Source: Streptomyces sp. TBY4
GTDB taxonomy: Bacteria; Actinomycetota; Actinomycetes; Streptomycetales; Streptomycetaceae
Direction: 5' to 3'
Assembly (NCBI RefSeq): GCF_024213195.1
Contig: NZ_JANAVF010000011.1
Location: 62,001 to 126,000, forward strand
Length of the DNA: 64,000 nucleotides
Shown: positions 16,952 to 24,724 of the stretch, one piece after another
Position numbering within the stretch: position 1 is the stretch's first letter
Layout of the letters: the number at the start of each line of letters is the position of its first letter
Position numbers and translations under genes: made by a program
Notes under the pieces: generated by a model
Seen by the model: only the letters and a program-made list of their open reading frames with translations
Databases searched by the model: none
What the model was told of the DNA's origin: nothing

Positions 16952-16967
16952 ATCTAGGCAGGTAGAT
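16952..16967. promoter_or_regulatory. CTA-N6-TAG palindrome, copy 3
   Basis: ATCTA-GGCAGG-TAGAT: perfect 5-base arms with the same 6-bp centre. It overlaps a TAGATAAT stretch that could be the -10 box, so a bound protein would block transcription of the cassette. Confidence 0.5.
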
Positions 16968-17021
16968 AATGCTGGTGATGATTTAGTACTGGACTATGAG
17001 ATCCAGCAGCAGACGGGAGCG

Positions 17022-17543
17022 ATGACGGTGATGGGTGAGGAGACCCCCACCGGCCGGCGGGACACCATGGGTGACCGCCTCGGCTTCTTGATCGAGACGA
17101 TCCACCCGGCCGGCCGTGGTCCGTACACGTACCAGGAGATCGCCGAAGGCACCAAGAAGCTGGCCGGCCCCTCCGTCTCGCACGGCACGGTCCAGACCAT
17201 CCGCCTGAACAACAACCCGAACCCGGGCATCGACTCGATCCGCGCGATCGCCAACTTCTTCGGCGTCACCGTCGGGTACCTGGCCGACGGCGAGAACGCC
17301 CAGGCGATCGAGCAGCGGATCGAGGAGCGGATCGCGCGGCTGCGCGAGGAGATGGGCAAGGCCGCGGCGGCCGACGAGTTCGCCCAGGTCCTGGAGGACG
17401 AGCAGGTCAAGGCGGCGGCCTTCCGCCTGAGCGGGCTGTCCGCCGGGTCCATGCGCTCCGTCACCGGCCTGATCAAGCAGCTCCGGAAGGCCGAAGGGCT
17501 TCCGGATGTGAAGCCGCGCCGCCGTCGCGGCAAGGAGTCCTGA
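17022..17543 (+). CDS. XRE-family helix-turn-helix regulator
   Basis: A 173-residue protein with an N-terminal XRE-like helix-turn-helix (YTYQEIAEGTKKLAGPSVSHGTVQTIR then IRAIANFFGVTVGYLADG, about residues 38-92), followed by a charged helical region and a basic RRRRGK tail. The layout resembles EspR/SCO-type regulators in which the DNA-binding half precedes a dimerising helix. The start is uncertain: ATG 17022, GTG 17028 and ATG 17031 all lie behind one GGGAG. It leads the cassette and is the probable binder of the three CTA-N6-TAG sites. Neighbouring ImmA/IrrE proteins often act on such regulators. Confidence 0.8.
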   Translation: MTVMGEETPTGRRDTMGDRLGFLIETIHPAGRGPYTYQEIAEGTKKLAGPSVSHGTVQTIRLNNNPNPGIDSIRAIANFFGVTVGYLADGENAQAIEQRIEERIARLREEMGKAAAADEFAQVLEDEQVKAAAFRLSGLSAGSMRSVTGLIKQLRKAEGLPDVKPRRRRGKES

Positions 17544-17696
17544 GGAGTCCCGAGGCGCGAATCAGCCACGCGCCGCACTCCGGCCGCCGTATTCCGGCCA
17601 CCGATCCGCCCTCAGTCGGCCCCTGCCCCGCTTCCGGTTACCCTCAAACCCGATCGGATGTGCGGACAGGGCGAGGACGGGGCGGGGAGGGCGACC

Positions 17697-18398
17697 ATGC
17701 GCTGGTGGAAGCGCGCCGACGCGGAGTGCGCCGCCGTCGCGGACCGGCTCGTCATACCCCGGCCGTTCGACCTGGAAGCCTTCTGCGAGGGGATCGCCGC
17801 GCAGCGCGGCCGCCCGCTGATCCTGCTGCCCCTCGACGGACCCCCCGACCCGGCCCTGCCCTGCGGGATCTGGCTCGGGCTGGACGTCGCCGACCTCGTC
17901 TTCTACGACGCCGTCGCGGCCGAGATCCTCAAGGTGCAGATCGTCCTCCACGAGATCTCGCACATGCTGCTCGGCCACGTCGCTCCCGAACTCGACATCC
18001 CCGACCAGCCCTCCGACCAGGAGATGGCCCGGGCCTCCGAGCACTTCCAGCGCCTGCTGACGCGTACGCACACGGCCGTCTCCGGGATCGACCGCCCCGA
18101 GCTGCCCGTCGCCGAGATCATCCGCACCGAGGCGGCCCGGATCAGGAACGTGGCCCGGAGGACCGAATCGATCGACGAGGAACTCGGCCTCGACATCGAC
18201 CGCCTGGCGCACCTCATGGGGCGCAGCAAGTTCGCCAGCCCCCAGGAGCGGCAGGCGGAGACCCTGGCCACGCTCATCCACGAGCGGGCCGGCCGGTACC
18301 GCACGACCCAGTCGACCTCCAGTGACAGTGAGGCCGAGGACCGTCTCGTACGCCTCCATGACGCCCTCGGGCACCCCGTTCGAAACACGTGGTCGTGA
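17697..18398 (+). CDS. ImmA/IrrE-family zinc metallopeptidase-like protein
   Basis: A 233-residue protein with a gluzincin motif HEISH (His85, Glu86, His89) inside ILKVQIVLHEISHMLLGH. Known ImmA/IrrE proteins cleave XRE-type repressors (ImmA on ImmR in ICEBs1, IrrE/PprI on DdrO in Deinococcus), so the upstream regulator is an obvious substrate; that is an inference. The ATG at 17697 follows GGGGAGG. The TGA stop is one base before the GTG of the membrane-protein gene. No signal peptide is visible, so it is cytoplasmic. Confidence 0.85.
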   Translation: MRWWKRADAECAAVADRLVIPRPFDLEAFCEGIAAQRGRPLILLPLDGPPDPALPCGIWLGLDVADLVFYDAVAAEILKVQIVLHEISHMLLGHVAPELDIPDQPSDQEMARASEHFQRLLTRTHTAVSGIDRPELPVAEIIRTEAARIRNVARRTESIDEELGLDIDRLAHLMGRSKFASPQERQAETLATLIHERAGRYRTTQSTSSDSEAEDRLVRLHDALGHPVRNTWS

Positions 18399-18399
18399 A

Positions 18400-19572
18400 G
18401 TGAAACAGCTCGAAATCGCCATCCTGGCCATGCTCTGGACGGTGACGGTCTGGCGCGCCCCCTCGGCCATCCGATCGGTCAAACAGCGGGCCCTGTGGGC
18501 GGCGTTCGCCGCCCTGACCGTCTCCATGACGCTCCGCCTCCCCGGCGTGATGCGCACCCTGGACGAGTGGGCGGGGGTCAACAACCTCTCCACCCTCGTC
18601 AAGCACTGGCTGGGCATGATCGCGGCCGGCGCGGTCGTCGACTTCGTCGTCGCCATCGCCCGCCCGGAGACCGGCCGACGGCTGCGCACCCGCCACTACG
18701 CCGCCCTCACCGCGATGACGGCCATGGCGGTGCTCTTCGCCTTCTTCGTGCCCCGGCCCCGGGAGATGACCGACTTCTTCGAGGAGACCGCCGGCAACGG
18801 CTGGGCCGGCCTCTACTACCTCCTCTTCATCGTCTACCTCGGCATCTCCATGGCCACCGCCACCTGGCTCTTCTGGGGCAGCGCCCGGCACGCCAGCGCC
18901 CTGTGGCTGCGGACCGGGGTCCGCCTCATGGGCATCGGAACCGCCGTCGGCGTGCTCTACACCCTGACGCGGGCCGGGTACGTCGCGAGCCGCCTCGCGG
19001 GCCTCACCGACGACTCCAGCGACATCGCCGTCGACAACGTCACCGACGCCCTGAAGTACCTGGCGATCGGCTTCATCCTGATCGGGAGCAGCATCCCCGC
19101 CTTCGGCGTGGCCTGGCGCACCGTCCAGGACGGCCGCCACCACCGCCAGCTCCAGCCGCTCTGGCAGGACCTGACCGCGGTCACCCCCGACATCGTCCTG
19201 AAGACCGGACTCCTGCGCAGCCCGCGCCTGCGGCTGTACCGGCGGGTGATCGAGATCCGCGACGCCGCCCTGACCCTGGACGCGTACACCGACCAGGAGG
19301 TGCGCGAGCGCGCCCGGCGCGCCGCCCTGGCGGCGGGGTTCGACCCGGCGACCAGCCCGGCGGCCGAGGCGCTGCGGATGCGGGCGGCCCGCGAGGGCAA
19401 GGCCCGCGGGGTGCTGCCGGTCCGCGGCGCCCAGGAGCCGGCGGCCGGCGCCGGCATCGACGACCTCGACTTCACCACCGAAGTACAGCGACTCATCCAG
19501 CTCGCCCGCATCTACCACTCCCCCGTGGCGGACGCATTCCTCACCGCGACCAGCCAGGAGGCCACGGCGTGA
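18400..19572 (+). CDS. Seven-TM membrane protein of the MAB_1171c type
   Basis: A 390-residue protein. Seven hydrophobic segments occupy about residues 3-20, 30-47, 66-85, 95-113, 134-156, 167-190 and 218-238, followed by a soluble C-terminal domain of about 150 residues rich in Arg/Ala helices. This matches proteins annotated as MAB_1171c-family putative transporter, whose function is unknown to me; the 7-TM plus cytoplasmic tail layout also fits a sensor. I start at the GTG at 18400, one base after the peptidase stop; an earlier GTG lies inside the peptidase gene. The stop overlaps the next GTG (GTGA). Confidence 0.8.
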   Translation: MKQLEIAILAMLWTVTVWRAPSAIRSVKQRALWAAFAALTVSMTLRLPGVMRTLDEWAGVNNLSTLVKHWLGMIAAGAVVDFVVAIARPETGRRLRTRHYAALTAMTAMAVLFAFFVPRPREMTDFFEETAGNGWAGLYYLLFIVYLGISMATATWLFWGSARHASALWLRTGVRLMGIGTAVGVLYTLTRAGYVASRLAGLTDDSSDIAVDNVTDALKYLAIGFILIGSSIPAFGVAWRTVQDGRHHRQLQPLWQDLTAVTPDIVLKTGLLRSPRLRLYRRVIEIRDAALTLDAYTDQEVRERARRAALAAGFDPATSPAAEALRMRAAREGKARGVLPVRGAQEPAAGAGIDDLDFTTEVQRLIQLARIYHSPVADAFLTATSQEATA

Positions 19573-20165
19573 CCGCCACGCTCATCCAGCCCACCGAGTC
19601 CCGATCCGCCCGCCTGATCACCGACGGGCTCGATCCCAAGACCTGGATCATCGCCGACACCCTCCTGATCGGCTGGCACACCGCCGGCCTCTCCGGGATC
19701 GGCTGGGGGCTCCTGGGCTGCCTGTTCGCCGCCGTCATCCCGCTGGCGTTCATCAACTACGGCATACGGCGCGGCCGCTGGGCCGACCGGCACGTCGGCC
19801 CGCGCCAGCAGCGCATCATCGTGATGGTGTTCATCATCGGCTCGGTCACCACCGGCATCGCGCTGATGGCCTTCCTCGGCTCCCCCCGCACGATGATCGC
19901 GCTGATCACGGCCATGCTGACCACCCTCGCGGCCCTGCTCGCCGTGACCCCCGCCTGGAAGATCAGCGTGCACGCGGCCGTCTCCTCCGGGAGCGTCGCC
20001 ATGCTCGCCATGACCTACGGGCCCTGGCTGCTGCTCGCCTACCCGCTGGTCGCCGTCGTCGGCTGGTCCCGGGTCGAACTGAAGGACCACACCCCGGCCC
20101 AGGTCCTCGCGGGCACCGTGGTGGGCGCGGCCGTCGCGGCCACCACCTTCGCCCTGGTCCGCTAG
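19569..20165 (+). CDS. PAP2-like integral membrane protein
   Basis: A 198-residue membrane protein with about five or six helices. Two segments echo the PAP2 phosphatase motifs: KISVHAAVSSG in the place of PSGH, and SRVELKDHTPAQV matching SRx5HxxxD except that Gln replaces the final Asp. An N-terminal KX6RP motif is not evident. It may therefore be a degenerate or altered lipid phosphatase. It begins in a GTGA overlap with the 7-TM gene and ends the cassette. Function beyond that is unknown. Confidence 0.65.
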   Translation: MTATLIQPTESRSARLITDGLDPKTWIIADTLLIGWHTAGLSGIGWGLLGCLFAAVIPLAFINYGIRRGRWADRHVGPRQQRIIVMVFIIGSVTTGIALMAFLGSPRTMIALITAMLTTLAALLAVTPAWKISVHAAVSSGSVAMLAMTYGPWLLLAYPLVAVVGWSRVELKDHTPAQVLAGTVVGAAVAATTFALVR

Positions 20166-20269
20166 GTCGTCTCTTCCGGATCACCTTTGGCGGGCGTGCC
20201 GTTTTCGACAAGACAGGCGCGCACCGGCTTGTCACGCTCGGCGCACACCGTCGGCACTGCGGCAGCCCG

Positions 20270-21106
20270 TCACGGGGGTGCGGGCAGCCGCAGTGCGTCG
20301 ACGAGTGCGCGGGGCTCGTCCGCGTGGAAGCGGATGACGCGGGCTTCCGCGCGGGCGCCGAGCGGGCGGCGGAAGGCGAGCGGGCGGTTCAGTTCCACGG
20401 TGACCGTGGTCTGGCTGCCGACGATCAGGTCGAGCACCCCGTCCCCGGAGAGGGTGACGAGCCGGCCCTCGGGGTAGCGCCGGTCCACCCGGACCGAGGC
20501 CACCGCGTCCGGCGGGACGGTCAGGTCGAAGAGGGCTCCGTAGCGGATGCGCAGGGTCCCGTCGGGGCTCACCACGTGCGGCCGGGTGACGCAGGCGGCG
20601 TGCAGCGCGAGCACCAGGGCCACCCCGTAGACGTCGAGGACGAGCACCACGCGGTGGACGGCCGGCCAGGGGATCAGGAGGGCCAGCGCCACCGTCTCGA
20701 TCAGCGACACGAAGACCATCCCGTACATCATGGCCGTCTGCGGTCCGGTGTACGGGGCCGCGTGGTCTGCGGGCCCCACCCCGTGCGGCGGCCTCCGCAG
20801 CGCCCACCGGACCAAGGCGCCGCACGCGCGCAGCTCGTGCAGCACGAGGCGGCGTACGGGCACGGGCACCACGGCCCGTACGGCCTCGCGGCGGGCCGCG
20901 GCGGGGTCGGCGCCGCGGGCGCGGGCGGCCGCGTACAGGGAGTACAGGACGCGGGCCTCCAGGAGGAGCACCCCCAGCACCGCCACCTCGGCGACGGCGA
21001 GGGCCCAGCCGGGCGGGCGCACTCCGGCGGCCACGCACACCACCAGCGCCAGCTCCACGGGGAGCACGGCGGCCACCCCGATCCGTGCCGCGCGTATCGC
21101 GCTCAT
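20270..21106 (-). CDS. Uncharacterised integral membrane protein coupled to MerR
   Basis: A 278-residue protein with four or five hydrophobic helices, two near the N-terminus and two in the middle (about residues 130-170), followed by a soluble C-terminal domain with predicted beta strands (RYGALFDLTVPPDAVASVRV). I recognise no enzyme motif. The ATG overlaps the TGA of the merR gene (ATGA), so the two are made together and the MerR protein probably controls its synthesis. The C-terminal half is PH-like in appearance only; no function is assigned. Confidence 0.7.
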   Translation of the reverse strand: MSAIRAARIGVAAVLPVELALVVCVAAGVRPPGWALAVAEVAVLGVLLLEARVLYSLYAAARARGADPAAARREAVRAVVPVPVRRLVLHELRACGALVRWALRRPPHGVGPADHAAPYTGPQTAMMYGMVFVSLIETVALALLIPWPAVHRVVLVLDVYGVALVLALHAACVTRPHVVSPDGTLRIRYGALFDLTVPPDAVASVRVDRRYPEGRLVTLSGDGVLDLIVGSQTTVTVELNRPLAFRRPLGARAEARVIRFHADEPRALVDALRLPAPP

Positions 21107-21867
21107 TCCCGGCCCCTCCTCGTCTGCGCGGCCCACGTGTCCGTGAAGGCCTCCATCACCCGGCGGACGACCTCCGCCTGCGCCGGGGCGTACTCGGCGA
21201 GCAGGGCCTCCAGGAAGCCCGGCACCGGCCGCTGCCCGCCGTCCCCCGCCGTGACCGCCGCGAAGGCCTCGGCCGGTACGGCGGCCACCAGTTCGGCGGC
21301 GAGCGGCCCGATCCGGGGATCGTCCGGCGCCGCGTCGGCGAGCTCGTCGAGCCGCTCGTACAGCGCGAGTACGGACGGATCGGCGGCGACCGCGCCGAGC
21401 AGGGCGTAGAGCTCCTCCCCCACGGCCCCCGAGGCGTCCAGCAGGCTCAGGTGCTCGCGGTCGAGCGCGGCGGACGGCGAGGCCGTCGCGGGCGCCCTGG
21501 CGAGCAGCTCCGCGAGTGCGGGCGAGACCGGCTCGGCCTCTCCGGGCGGGGCGGCGAGCAGGACGGCGAGGCGCCGTCTGCGCTCGGCCAGTTCGGCCTG
21601 CTGGCGGGCGAGGTCGGCGTCGAGCTCGGCCAGTACCTCGGCCAGCTCGCGCCCCGCGTCGTCCGCGAGCACGTCGCGCACCTCGTCGAGGCTCAGCCCC
21701 AGCTCGGTCAGCCGGCGCACCCGGGCCAGCCGGACGGCGTCGCGCACGCTGTAGGCGCGGTAGCCGTTGGGGCGCCGGTCCGGCTCGGGGAGCAGGCCGA
21801 CGTGGTGGTAGTGCCGGATCGCCCGGGTGGTGAGCCCGACGAGCGCGGCGATCTCTCCGATCCGCAT
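21103..21867 (-). CDS. MerR-family transcriptional regulator
   Basis: A 254-residue MerR protein: winged helix-turn-helix MRIGEIAALVGLTTRAIRHY through RPNGYRAYS, then a coiled-coil dimerisation helix (residues about 75-105), and a C-terminal all-helical effector domain of about 130 residues, larger than in metal-sensing MerR proteins and lacking a Cys cluster. It resembles TipA/multidrug-type regulators. Its gene precedes and overlaps the membrane-protein gene, and a dyad of the usual MerR kind lies just upstream. Confidence 0.88.
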   Translation of the reverse strand: MRIGEIAALVGLTTRAIRHYHHVGLLPEPDRRPNGYRAYSVRDAVRLARVRRLTELGLSLDEVRDVLADDAGRELAEVLAELDADLARQQAELAERRRRLAVLLAAPPGEAEPVSPALAELLARAPATASPSAALDREHLSLLDASGAVGEELYALLGAVAADPSVLALYERLDELADAAPDDPRIGPLAAELVAAVPAEAFAAVTAGDGGQRPVPGFLEALLAEYAPAQAEVVRRVMEAFTDTWAAQTRRGRE

Positions 21868-21880
21868 GGCCCCAGTAGAA

Positions 21881-21901
21881 ACCCTGCCGCTGCGTCAAGG
21901 T
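21881..21901 (-). promoter_or_regulatory. MerR-type dyad in the merR promoter
   Basis: ACCCTGC and TCAAGGT arms (5 of 7 complementary) lie 7 bp apart, and on the minus strand TTGACC overlaps one arm as a possible -35 element. This is the arrangement MerR proteins bind and untwist; autoregulation is inferred. Confidence 0.4.
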
Positions 21902-21937
21902 CAAGCGGCGATGACGCAGCCGGTACGATGGGCGGCA

Positions 21938-22349
21938 CGACAGACGAGTCGGCCGGGCGGCCGCGTCGGGATCCCCGGATCCCGCCGAGGAACGTCCGGG
22001 CTCCACAGGGCAGGGTGGTGGCTAACGGCCACCCGGGGTGACCCGCGGGACAGTGCCACAGAAAACAGACCGCCCGGGGCTTCGGTCCCGGGTAAGGGTG
22101 AAACGGTGGTGTAAGAGACCACCAGCGCCTGAGGCGACTCAGGCGGCTAGGTAAACCCCACCCGGAGCAAGGTCAAGAGGGGTCGTCTCCGGACGGCCCT
22201 GCGCGAACGTTCGAGGGCTGCCCGCCCGAGTTCGCGGGTAGACCGCACGAGGCCGGCGGCAACGCCGGTCCTAGATGGATGGCCGTCTCCCCGGCGACCG
22301 CGAGGTCACCGGGTGACAGAACCCGGCGTACAGGCCGGCTCGTCTGTCG
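21938..22349 (+). ncRNA. rnpB: RNase P RNA, class A
   Basis: The catalytic RNA of RNase P, which trims the 5' ends of tRNA precursors. The universal block GAGGAACGTCCGGGCTCCAC (CR-I) is at about 21988, followed by ACAGAAAACAGACCGCC. The closing segment CCGGCTCGTCTGTCG at 22335-22349 pairs with CGACAGACGAGTCGG at 21938-21952, which defines both ends. AGGTAAACCCCACC and the GCAAGGTCAAGAGG stretch sit where expected. Length about 412 nt, usual for Streptomyces. Confidence 0.96.
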
Positions 22350-22356
22350 GCGAACA

Positions 22357-22389
22357 GCCCCCGCTCACCCGTTCGTTCGGGGCGGGGGC
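22357..22389 (+). terminator. Terminator-like hairpin after rnpB
   Basis: Arms GCCCCCGC (22357-22364) and GCGGGGGC (22382-22389) with an inner CCCG/CGGG extension; no T-tract, as is usual here. It also lies just beyond the 3' end of the convergent rnhC-type gene. Confidence 0.7.
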
Positions 22390-22418
22390 TTCGCCGTACC
22401 CGGCGCCGGGTACGTCGC

Positions 22419-23981
22419 TCAGCGCAGGTGCGACGTGTCGTTCAGGAGGCGGACCGAGGCGTTGCCGTCGGCGTAGTAGGCGACCGCCGACAGGGAGGCC
22501 GCCGACAGCTCCATGCGGAACAGGGCCTCCGGCGGGGCGCCCAGCGCCAGCCGGACCAGGATCTTGACCGGGGTCACGTGCGAGACGAGGAGCACCGTGC
22601 GGCCCGCGTGCGCGGCGAGCAGCCGGTCCCGGGTCGCCGAGATGCGGCGGGTGGCCGAGGCGAAGCTCTCGCCGCCGCCCGTGGGGGCGGCCTTCGGGGA
22701 ATCCAGCCACGCCTGGAGGTCCTCCGGGTGGCGCTCGCGCGCCTCCGCGAAGGTCAGCCCCTCCCATGCGCCGAAGTCGACCTCGCGCAGCCCCTCTTCG
22801 ACGGTGACGGTGAGCCCGAGCCGGTCGGCGACGGCCTGCGCGGTCTCCCGGCAGCGGCGCAGCGGGGAGCTGATCACCGTCTCGATGGTGCCGCGCGCGG
22901 CCAGCGCCTCCGCGACGGCGGCGGCCTGGCGGCGGCCCGCCTCCGAGAGCTCCGGGTCGCTGCCGCCGCTGCCGGAGAACCGCTTCTGCGGGGTGAGCGC
23001 GGTCTCCCCGTGGCGCAGCAGCACGAAGGTGGCGGGCGGCCCCATGTCGGGCCCCCAGCCCTGCCCTGTCGCTGCCGCGGGAGCCGCACCGGGACCGGAA
23101 GCTGCGCCGGTGGCGGGAGCGTTGCCCGGCCCATCGCCGCCGGGCCCGGCAGCCGGGGCCGCCGGATCGGCCGGGACCGCCTGCTCAACCAAGGCGGCCG
23201 GGGCCACCGAGGCAGCCCGGCCCGTCGGGTCGGCGGGGGCCGCCAGGCCCACCGGGCCGGCCTTGCCCACCGGGCCCGCCAGACCCGCCTTGTCGGCCGG
23301 GGCCGCCTTGCCTGCCAGGCCCGCCGTGGCGGCCGGGGCCGCAAGGGACTCCAGGTCCCCGAACAGGGTGTCCGTGTCCGGCTGTGCGGAGCCCGCCCGG
23401 GCGTTCGCAGCGGCGGCCGCGCGGGGACTCGTACCACCGCCGGAGGCCATCGCGGCGCGGACGGCCGCCGCCCCCTTCGCCGCGTCGCCCGGAGGGCCCT
23501 GCGGGGCCGACAGGGTGCGGGCGGCCGAGGCGTCCAGGGCGGCCCTGGAGTCGGCCGGCTCCCACTGCTCGCCCCGCTTGCCCGCGTCCATCGCCTCGTT
23601 CGCGAGCCGGTCCGCGTGCTTGTTCTTCTCGCGCGGGATCCACTCATACGTCACCTGCGCGCGCGGCATGACCTTCGCCGCCTCCGCCGCGAGCGGCTTC
23701 ATGTCCGGGTGCTTGATCTTCCAGCGGCCCGACATCTGCTCGACGACGAGCTTGGAGTCCATGCGGACGAGGACCACCGCCGCCGGGTCCAGCTCGCGGG
23801 CGGCCTTCAGCCCGGCGATGAGGCCCTTGTACTCGGCCACGTTGTTCGTCGCGACGCCGATGTACTCCGCGCGCTCGGCCAGCGTCTCGCCCGTCACCGG
23901 GTCGAGGACGACGGAGCCGTAGCCGGCGGGCCCCGGGTTGCCCCGGGAGCCGCCGTCGGCTTCCACAACGAACTTCGGCAT
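22419..23981 (-). CDS. Bifunctional RNase H / acid phosphatase
   Basis: A 520-residue fusion known from actinobacteria (RnhC type). Residues 1-140 are an RNase HI domain with Asp9, Glu50, Asp75 and Asp124 in place. Residues about 315-520 are a histidine-phosphatase (PGM) domain with LLRHGETALTP. The long linker (about 140-315) is Ala/Pro/Gly-rich, with quasi-repeats of AxxADKAGLAGPVGKAG type, longer than in most relatives. The RNase H half removes RNA from hybrids; in mycobacteria the phosphatase half has acid-phosphatase and cobalamin-related activity. The ATG overlaps the stop of the zinc-ribbon gene (TGATG). Confidence 0.92.
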   Translation of the reverse strand: MPKFVVEADGGSRGNPGPAGYGSVVLDPVTGETLAERAEYIGVATNNVAEYKGLIAGLKAARELDPAAVVLVRMDSKLVVEQMSGRWKIKHPDMKPLAAEAAKVMPRAQVTYEWIPREKNKHADRLANEAMDAGKRGEQWEPADSRAALDASAARTLSAPQGPPGDAAKGAAAVRAAMASGGGTSPRAAAAANARAGSAQPDTDTLFGDLESLAAPAATAGLAGKAAPADKAGLAGPVGKAGPVGLAAPADPTGRAASVAPAALVEQAVPADPAAPAAGPGGDGPGNAPATGAASGPGAAPAAATGQGWGPDMGPPATFVLLRHGETALTPQKRFSGSGGSDPELSEAGRRQAAAVAEALAARGTIETVISSPLRRCRETAQAVADRLGLTVTVEEGLREVDFGAWEGLTFAEARERHPEDLQAWLDSPKAAPTGGGESFASATRRISATRDRLLAAHAGRTVLLVSHVTPVKILVRLALGAPPEALFRMELSAASLSAVAYYADGNASVRLLNDTSHLR

Positions 23982-24724
23982 CAGATGCCCGAGTCGGCCA
24001 TGCGGACCAGGATGCGGCCGCAGCTCTCGTGCCGGACGACCTGGCCCGGGGCGGCGGCCTTGATCTCGTTGACCTCGGCGAGGTCGAGCTCCAGGCGGCA
24101 GCCCTCGCAGCGGCGCTGCGACAGGCGGGCGGCGCCGACGCCGCCCTGCTTCACGCGGATCTTCTCGTACAGGGCGATCAGCGCCTCCGGCATCGTGCCG
24201 ACGATGACCTCGCGGTCCTTGGCGATGCCCGCGACCTCGGCGTCGATCTCACCGGTGGCGGCGTCGCGGCGCGCGGTGGCGTCGACGAGCTTGGCCTCCA
24301 GGGAGGCCACCCGCTCGGTGAGCTCGGTGACGCGCTCCTGCGCACCCTCCAGGCGCTCCATGACCTCCAGGACCACGTCCTCCAGGTCACCCTGGCGCTT
24401 GGCGAGGGAGACGACCTCGCTCTGCAGGTTGGCCAGGTCGCGGGCGGAGATGCCGACGCCGGTGTCCAGGCGGGCCTGGTCGCGGGCGGCGCGCTGGCGC
24501 ACCTGGTCCACGTCCTGCTCGGCCTTGGTCTGCTCGCGGGCGGCGTCGGTGGCCTGCGTCTGGGCGGCGACGAGGAAGTCGCGCTGCTGGGCGAGGTCCT
24601 TGGTCAGCGAGTCGACCTCGGCGTGCTCGGGCAGCATCTTGCGCTTGTGGGTCAGCTGAGACAGCCGGACGTCCAGGGCCTGGACGTCGAGAAGTCGGAT
24701 CTGGTCGGCGGGCTCGGCGTTCAG
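23981..24724 (-). CDS. Coiled-coil C4-type zinc-ribbon protein
   Basis: A 247-residue protein: a long coiled coil (about residues 10-175) and a C-terminal zinc ribbon (RRCEGCRLEL and RHESCGRIL). The second pair reads His-x2-Cys rather than Cys-x2-Cys, so the zinc site would be Cys3His. Proteins of this family are conserved next to nif3 in actinobacteria; their role is unsettled, possibly nucleic-acid related. No ATG or GTG fits; I start at a CTG at 24724 which follows GGAG at 7 bases and overlaps the nif3 stop (CTGA). Confidence 0.82.
   Translation of the reverse strand: MNAEPADQIRLLDVQALDVRLSQLTHKRKMLPEHAEVDSLTKDLAQQRDFLVAAQTQATDAAREQTKAEQDVDQVRQRAARDQARLDTGVGISARDLANLQSEVVSLAKRQGDLEDVVLEVMERLEGAQERVTELTERVASLEAKLVDATARRDAATGEIDAEVAGIAKDREVIVGTMPEALIALYEKIRVKQGGVGAARLSQRRCEGCRLELDLAEVNEIKAAAPGQVVRHESCGRILVRMADSGI

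Larger units (their letters stand above)
16512..17021. other. Regulatory intergenic region before the XRE cassette
   Basis: About 500 bases without a credible gene. The first 230 bp are GC-rich with repeated CGACGGG blocks. From 16750 the composition drops and several CTA/TAG palindromes appear (listed separately). A GACGC-TGT-GCGTC palindrome lies at about 16763-16775. A TAGATAAT stretch at 16963-16970 could serve as a -10 element for the XRE gene. Confidence 0.6.

Noticed and set aside
18322..18399. Longer N-terminus for the 7-TM protein from a GTG inside the peptidase gene
   Set aside because: It would add 26 polar residues with no counterpart; the GTG one base after the peptidase stop leads directly into the first helix.
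20166..20269. Weak GACAAG/CTTGTC hairpin between the PAP2-like and membrane-protein genes
   Set aside because: Only six pairs with a long loop; not convincing as a terminator.
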